Shown: piece by piece, positions 13,272-16,321 of the stretch
Layout: each line of letters starts with the position of its first letter
Numbering within the stretch: position 1 is the stretch's first letter
Origin: Chloroflexota bacterium
GTDB lineage: Bacteria; Chloroflexota; Anaerolineae; UBA1429
DNA: 16,321 nt
Assembly (NCBI GenBank): GCA_012513595.1
Contig: JAAZBY010000336.1
Coordinates: 1-16,321, forward strand
Direction of reading: 5' to 3'
Notes under the pieces: model-generated
Told to the model about the DNA's origin: nothing
Database searches by the model: none
The model's input: the letters and a program-made list of their open reading frames with translations, nothing else
Position numbers and translations under genes: made by a program

Positions 13272-15638
13272 GTGGCGCCTCTATCTGATACGTCCCGCCG
13301 CATGCGGCGGCGGCTGGCCATCCTGGCCGCCCTGTTCGCCCTGGCTGCGGCGGTGTGGGGCTATCTGGGTATTCACGCCGGGCGCGCCGCCATCCACAGC
13401 TACCGGCTGGCCCGCGAGGTCGCCGCGCTGCGCGGAGGCGGGCGCGACCTGCGCACCCTCGGGGCCGCAGTGCCAGGGCTGCACGCGGAGGTCGCCGGCT
13501 TGCGGGGTGACCTGGCCCCCTTCCTGGCCATCGCCGACCGGCTTGCCTGGCTGCCCGCGGTTGGCCCCCTCTGCGCGGTCGCTTCTCCCGCGGCGGAGGC
13601 GGGGGAGGGCCTCCTGGGGGTGGCCGCGCTGCTCGCCGAGGCCGCGCCGCCCGATGCTGAGCTACTCCCCGGCCTCCTGGCGGGGCTGAGCGAGGAGCGC
13701 GCCGCGCTCGAGGCCGCCGCCTCTCGCACCGCTGCAGCCCTCGAGCGGGTGGAGGCGGTCAGCCCCGCCGGCCTCCCCGCGGCCCTGCGCCGGCCCTGGG
13801 AACAGGCGCGCCAGGCGTTGCCGCTTCTGCGGGCCGGCCTGGCCGCTCTGCCGCGCTTGGGCGGCGCGCTGAACGCGCCCGGCGAGCAGGCCTTGCTCCT
13901 CCTGGCCCAGAACAGCGACGAACTGCGCGCTACCGGCGGCTTTATCTCCTCGGTGGGCACCCTGCGCTTCCGCGATGGGGCCCCGGCAGGCTTTGCCCTG
14001 GAGGATTCTTACAGTATCGATAACTGGACCAAGCCACACGGCGACCCGCCCGATGCCCTCCGCAAGTACATGGGCCTGGACCTGTTCGTGACGCGTGACG
14101 CGAACTGGTGGCCAGACTTCCCTACCTCGGCGCGGGCCGTGTCTGAGCTGTATACTCTGGAGCGCGACGTGCCCGTCCGCGGCGTTGTGGCGGTGGACGT
14201 CTATGCTGCCGCGCAACTGCTCGAGGCGCTTGCGCCCCTGGACCTGCCCGACGGGCTGCGCCTGGAAAAGGGCGGCGTGGAGAGGGGTCTCCACGAGGGG
14301 TGGGGGCTGCCGGCCGAGGCGCTGTTGACCGCGGGCGAGGTGATCACGCCCACCCGCGCCTTCAGCGAGGTCGAGGTCGCTCTCCTCTACACGGACCGAG
14401 TCGGCGTGGTGTGGTTTGACGACGTCCGCCTGGAAAGGCTGTCAGCCGCCGGAGTCAACCTCGTGCAGAACGGCTCGTTCGAGGAGGATGCCGACGGCGA
14501 CGGCCGGCCCGATGGCTGGGCGGTACAGGGCCTGGCCGCGGGCGACGGGCTGGCCGAGGGGGTCGCCAGCCACGGCCAACGCTCGCTCTATATGGGCGAC
14601 GCCGCCGGCCAGAAGGCGGCCGTGCAGACGCTGCCGCTGAGCGGCCCCGCCGGGGAGCCGTTCCTGGCGGCGGCCCTCAGCAGGGCCGAGGGCGTCTCGG
14701 CCAAGGGGGGCGCCTACGCGCTGCGGGTGCGCTTTATCGGTGGGGAGGGCGTCGAGGAGTTCGTGGCCCCCTTCCCCTTCTTCACCCACGAGTGGGCCTC
14801 GGCGGGGACGGCGCGGGTGATGTCCGCCTGGTGGGCGGGGCGGAAGGACGTCATCGGCCTGGCCGTAGGGGCCGCCCTCGAGCGCCTGATGGGCGACCCG
14901 CGCGGCGTCGACTGGCTGACCCTGGGGGCCACGGCGCGCGCCCTCCTCGACGAGCGCCACATCCAGGCCTTCGCCCACGACGAGGCCCTGCAAGACGTCA
15001 TCCTGGCCAACGGCTGGGGGGGCGCCCTGGCCCGGCCGGAGGGCGACTATCTCCTGGTGGTTGACTCGAACGTGGGGTTCAACAAGGTGACGGCCAGCGT
15101 GGCCCAGCGCATCGACTATACCGTCACCCTCGACGGCGACCGCCCTCGGGCACGCCTGGTGTTGACCTACGAGAACCTCAGCACGGCCCGCCGCCCCGGG
15201 TGCGACCAGGCCACCCAGTACTCGCCGGTCTATGCCGACATGACCAGGGGCTGCTACTGGGACTATGTGCGCGTCTACGCTCCTCCGGGGGCTCGCCTGC
15301 TGGCCTCCTCGGGAGGGGATGAGGCGGCCGAGGCGCTGACGGAACAGGATGGCGACGTCTTCACCGCCTACCTGGTGCTCCCACCGGGGGAGCGTCGCGA
15401 GGTGGTGCTCGAGTATCTCCTGCCGGAAGCGGCCGTTGCGGGGGCTCGCTACACGCTGGGCGTGCAAAAGCAGGCCGGCACCGTGGCCCTGCCCCTACAG
15501 GTGACCATTGAGGGCAACGGCCTGCGGCCGGCGGCGGGCGAAGGACTGACCCCGACGGAGGCCGCCGCGGGGCGCCTCATCTACCGGACCGACCTGCGCG
15601 TCGACCGGTCCATCGCGGTCGACCTGCCGGCCCGCTGA
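13272..15638 (+). CDS. DUF4012 envelope protein with an inserted jelly-roll domain
   Basis: This 788-residue protein is probably anchored by one N-terminal helix (residues about 12-33, after Arg-rich MRRR) with the rest outside. Residues about 40-200 are helical and Ala/Leu-rich. DUF4012 hallmarks follow: LLLLAQNSDELRATGGFISSVGTLRF (about 209-234), NWWPDFPTSARAVSELY, VRGVVAVDVYAAAQLLEAL, and later RKDVIGLAV, LLDERHIQAFAHD, GWGG and DYLLVVDSNVGFNKV. Between the halves, about residues 357-515 look like a carbohydrate-binding-type jelly roll (VWFDDVRLE, NLVQNGSFEE...GW). The function of DUF4012 is unknown; it is often linked to cell-surface polymers. I start at GTG 13272, nine bases after AGGAGG (13257-13262). 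An open frame from 13215 has no such site; ATG 13302 is a fallback. Confidence 0.85.
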   Translation: MAPLSDTSRRMRRRLAILAALFALAAAVWGYLGIHAGRAAIHSYRLAREVAALRGGGRDLRTLGAAVPGLHAEVAGLRGDLAPFLAIADRLAWLPAVGPLCAVASPAAEAGEGLLGVAALLAEAAPPDAELLPGLLAGLSEERAALEAAASRTAAALERVEAVSPAGLPAALRRPWEQARQALPLLRAGLAALPRLGGALNAPGEQALLLLAQNSDELRATGGFISSVGTLRFRDGAPAGFALEDSYSIDNWTKPHGDPPDALRKYMGLDLFVTRDANWWPDFPTSARAVSELYTLERDVPVRGVVAVDVYAAAQLLEALAPLDLPDGLRLEKGGVERGLHEGWGLPAEALLTAGEVITPTRAFSEVEVALLYTDRVGVVWFDDVRLERLSAAGVNLVQNGSFEEDADGDGRPDGWAVQGLAAGDGLAEGVASHGQRSLYMGDAAGQKAAVQTLPLSGPAGEPFLAAALSRAEGVSAKGGAYALRVRFIGGEGVEEFVAPFPFFTHEWASAGTARVMSAWWAGRKDVIGLAVGAALERLMGDPRGVDWLTLGATARALLDERHIQAFAHDEALQDVILANGWGGALARPEGDYLLVVDSNVGFNKVTASVAQRIDYTVTLDGDRPRARLVLTYENLSTARRPGCDQATQYSPVYADMTRGCYWDYVRVYAPPGARLLASSGGDEAAEALTEQDGDVFTAYLVLPPGERREVVLEYLLPEAAVAGARYTLGVQKQAGTVALPLQVTIEGNGLRPAAGEGLTPTEAAAGRLIYRTDLRVDRSIAVDLPAR

Positions 15639-15700
15639 CCCGAACGCCAACGGAGAGGGCCCTGGGCGCGCATGCGCGCCCAGGGCCCCTGACGTTCGGG
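15639..15700. terminator. Nested long palindrome between convergent genes
   Basis: A perfect 32-base palindrome (15657-15688; 14-pair stem with loop CATG) is enclosed by a second arm, CCCGAACG (15639-15646) with CGTTCGGG (15693-15700). It begins right after the DUF4012 stop and ends 13 bases before the stop of the convergent DUF4139 gene. No T tract is present on either strand. A bidirectional terminator is the likeliest role. Confidence 0.5.
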
Positions 15701-15712
15701 CGGCCCTACCGT

Positions 15713-16321
15713 CTACCAGCGATAGCGCACGGTGTAGGTGAACACCACTTCGCCATCCGCCGGCACGCCAATGTTGAACTCGGCGGTGTTGGCGCTGGGG
15801 GAGGTGTACTCGGCGCTGGCGTTAATGATCTCGGCGTCCTGAGCACGGTAGAGGTACTCCAGGGCCCGGATCGTGACGGCCTCGCTCTTGTGGTTGCGCA
15901 GGCTGACCTCGATGGTCTCTTCGATGGTGCGGTCGCCGATCTGGCGGAACTTGACCTGACGGCGCTCGCCGACTAGGTCAAAGGCGTTCCCGAGGAACAG
16001 GGACATGTCCTCGTCCTTGGGGGTGTGCTCGATGCTGTCTTCGCCGATGAACTCGGCGCCGCCGCCGACGTCCTCCTTGTACACCCGCATGGTGCCCTGC
16101 GGCAGCGGGATGCCCAGGCCGGCCTCCTCACTGTTGGTGAACTCGATCAGCACCCGGATCTTTTCCTGCACGCCCACGCCATAGTTGGGGTCCGTGTACA
16201 CGCCGCCGTACCAGCGAAAGTAGCTGGGCAGCGACTCGTAGACGTAGACCTTGTCCACGTCGATCTGTGGCGCGCTGGCGAACTCGACCTGCTTGGTCTG
16301 CGAGTCTTTGAGCGTGACGGG
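15713..16321 (-). CDS. DUF4139-domain protein, C-terminal part (cut by window end)
   Basis: The reading frame is open from the right edge of the window to TAG at 15713, giving the last 202 residues. A GTG at 16258 is not a likely start, because the 21 codons before it (VTLKDSQTKQVEFASAPQID) read like coding sequence of the same beta-rich domain. Hallmarks of the DUF4139 domain are LPQGTMRVYKEDVGGGAEFIGEDSIEHTPKDEDMSLFLGNAFDLVGERR and the terminal GEVVFTYTVRYRW. Such proteins are usually about 450-500 residues and secreted or envelope-associated. Their function is not established. The N-terminal part lies outside this window. Confidence 0.88.
   Translation of the reverse strand, partial: PVTLKDSQTKQVEFASAPQIDVDKVYVYESLPSYFRWYGGVYTDPNYGVGVQEKIRVLIEFTNSEEAGLGIPLPQGTMRVYKEDVGGGAEFIGEDSIEHTPKDEDMSLFLGNAFDLVGERRQVKFRQIGDRTIEETIEVSLRNHKSEAVTIRALEYLYRAQDAEIINASAEYTSPSANTAEFNIGVPADGEVVFTYTVRYRW

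Noticed and set aside
14442..15467. 341-codon minus-strand open frame opposite the DUF4012 gene
   Set aside because: Antisense shadow with no recognisable domain; the plus-strand product has clear DUF4012 motifs throughout.

Overview
The window is high-GC bacterial DNA whose gene set (a DUF4012 protein, a DUF4139 protein, a UvsE-type endonuclease, a pyruvoyl-type arginine decarboxylase, rsfS, ndk and a primary sigma factor) looks most like Chloroflexota, possibly an Anaerolineae-like lineage. That placement is an inference from gene content; there is no rRNA to confirm it. No tRNA, rRNA, CRISPR array, insertion sequence or phage gene was seen.

Left part (about 58-4725, minus strand): an ABC-export operon read from a recognisable promoter near 4700. 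It runs FtsX/MacB-type permease with a very large extracytoplasmic domain, its ATPase (several diverged motifs), a small membrane protein, and a secreted lipoprotein whose start overlaps the small gene's stop.

Centre-left (about 4741-7948, plus strand): a 595-base gene-free, hairpin-rich leader followed by a tight four-gene operon. It encodes a pyruvoyl-dependent arginine decarboxylase, a class I methyltransferase that resembles the animal NNMT/PNMT/TEMT family, an agmatinase-type ureohydrolase and a 134-residue stand-alone SET-domain protein. Together these could convert arginine to agmatine to putrescine, with N-methylation of one of the amines, plus a possible protein-lysine methyltransferase. 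I do not know a described pathway with this gene set; it is the best candidate here for a new system.

Centre (8049-12163): a TPR protein with its own promoter, ndk, then convergent rsfS (apparently starting at CTG). A divergent intergenic region follows, in which a strong promoter, a foldable leader and a complete intrinsic terminator all precede the primary sigma factor gene. This could be a small RNA or an attenuator of sigma-factor expression. The sigma gene ends in a classic terminator.

Right part (12189-16321): a UvsE-like UV-damage endonuclease that keeps the metal ligands but has lost the usual lesion-probing residues. Next is a DUF4012 envelope protein that appears to carry a circularly permuted jelly-roll domain inside it. 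Convergent to it, across a long palindrome, is the C-terminal part of a DUF4139 protein that runs off the window.
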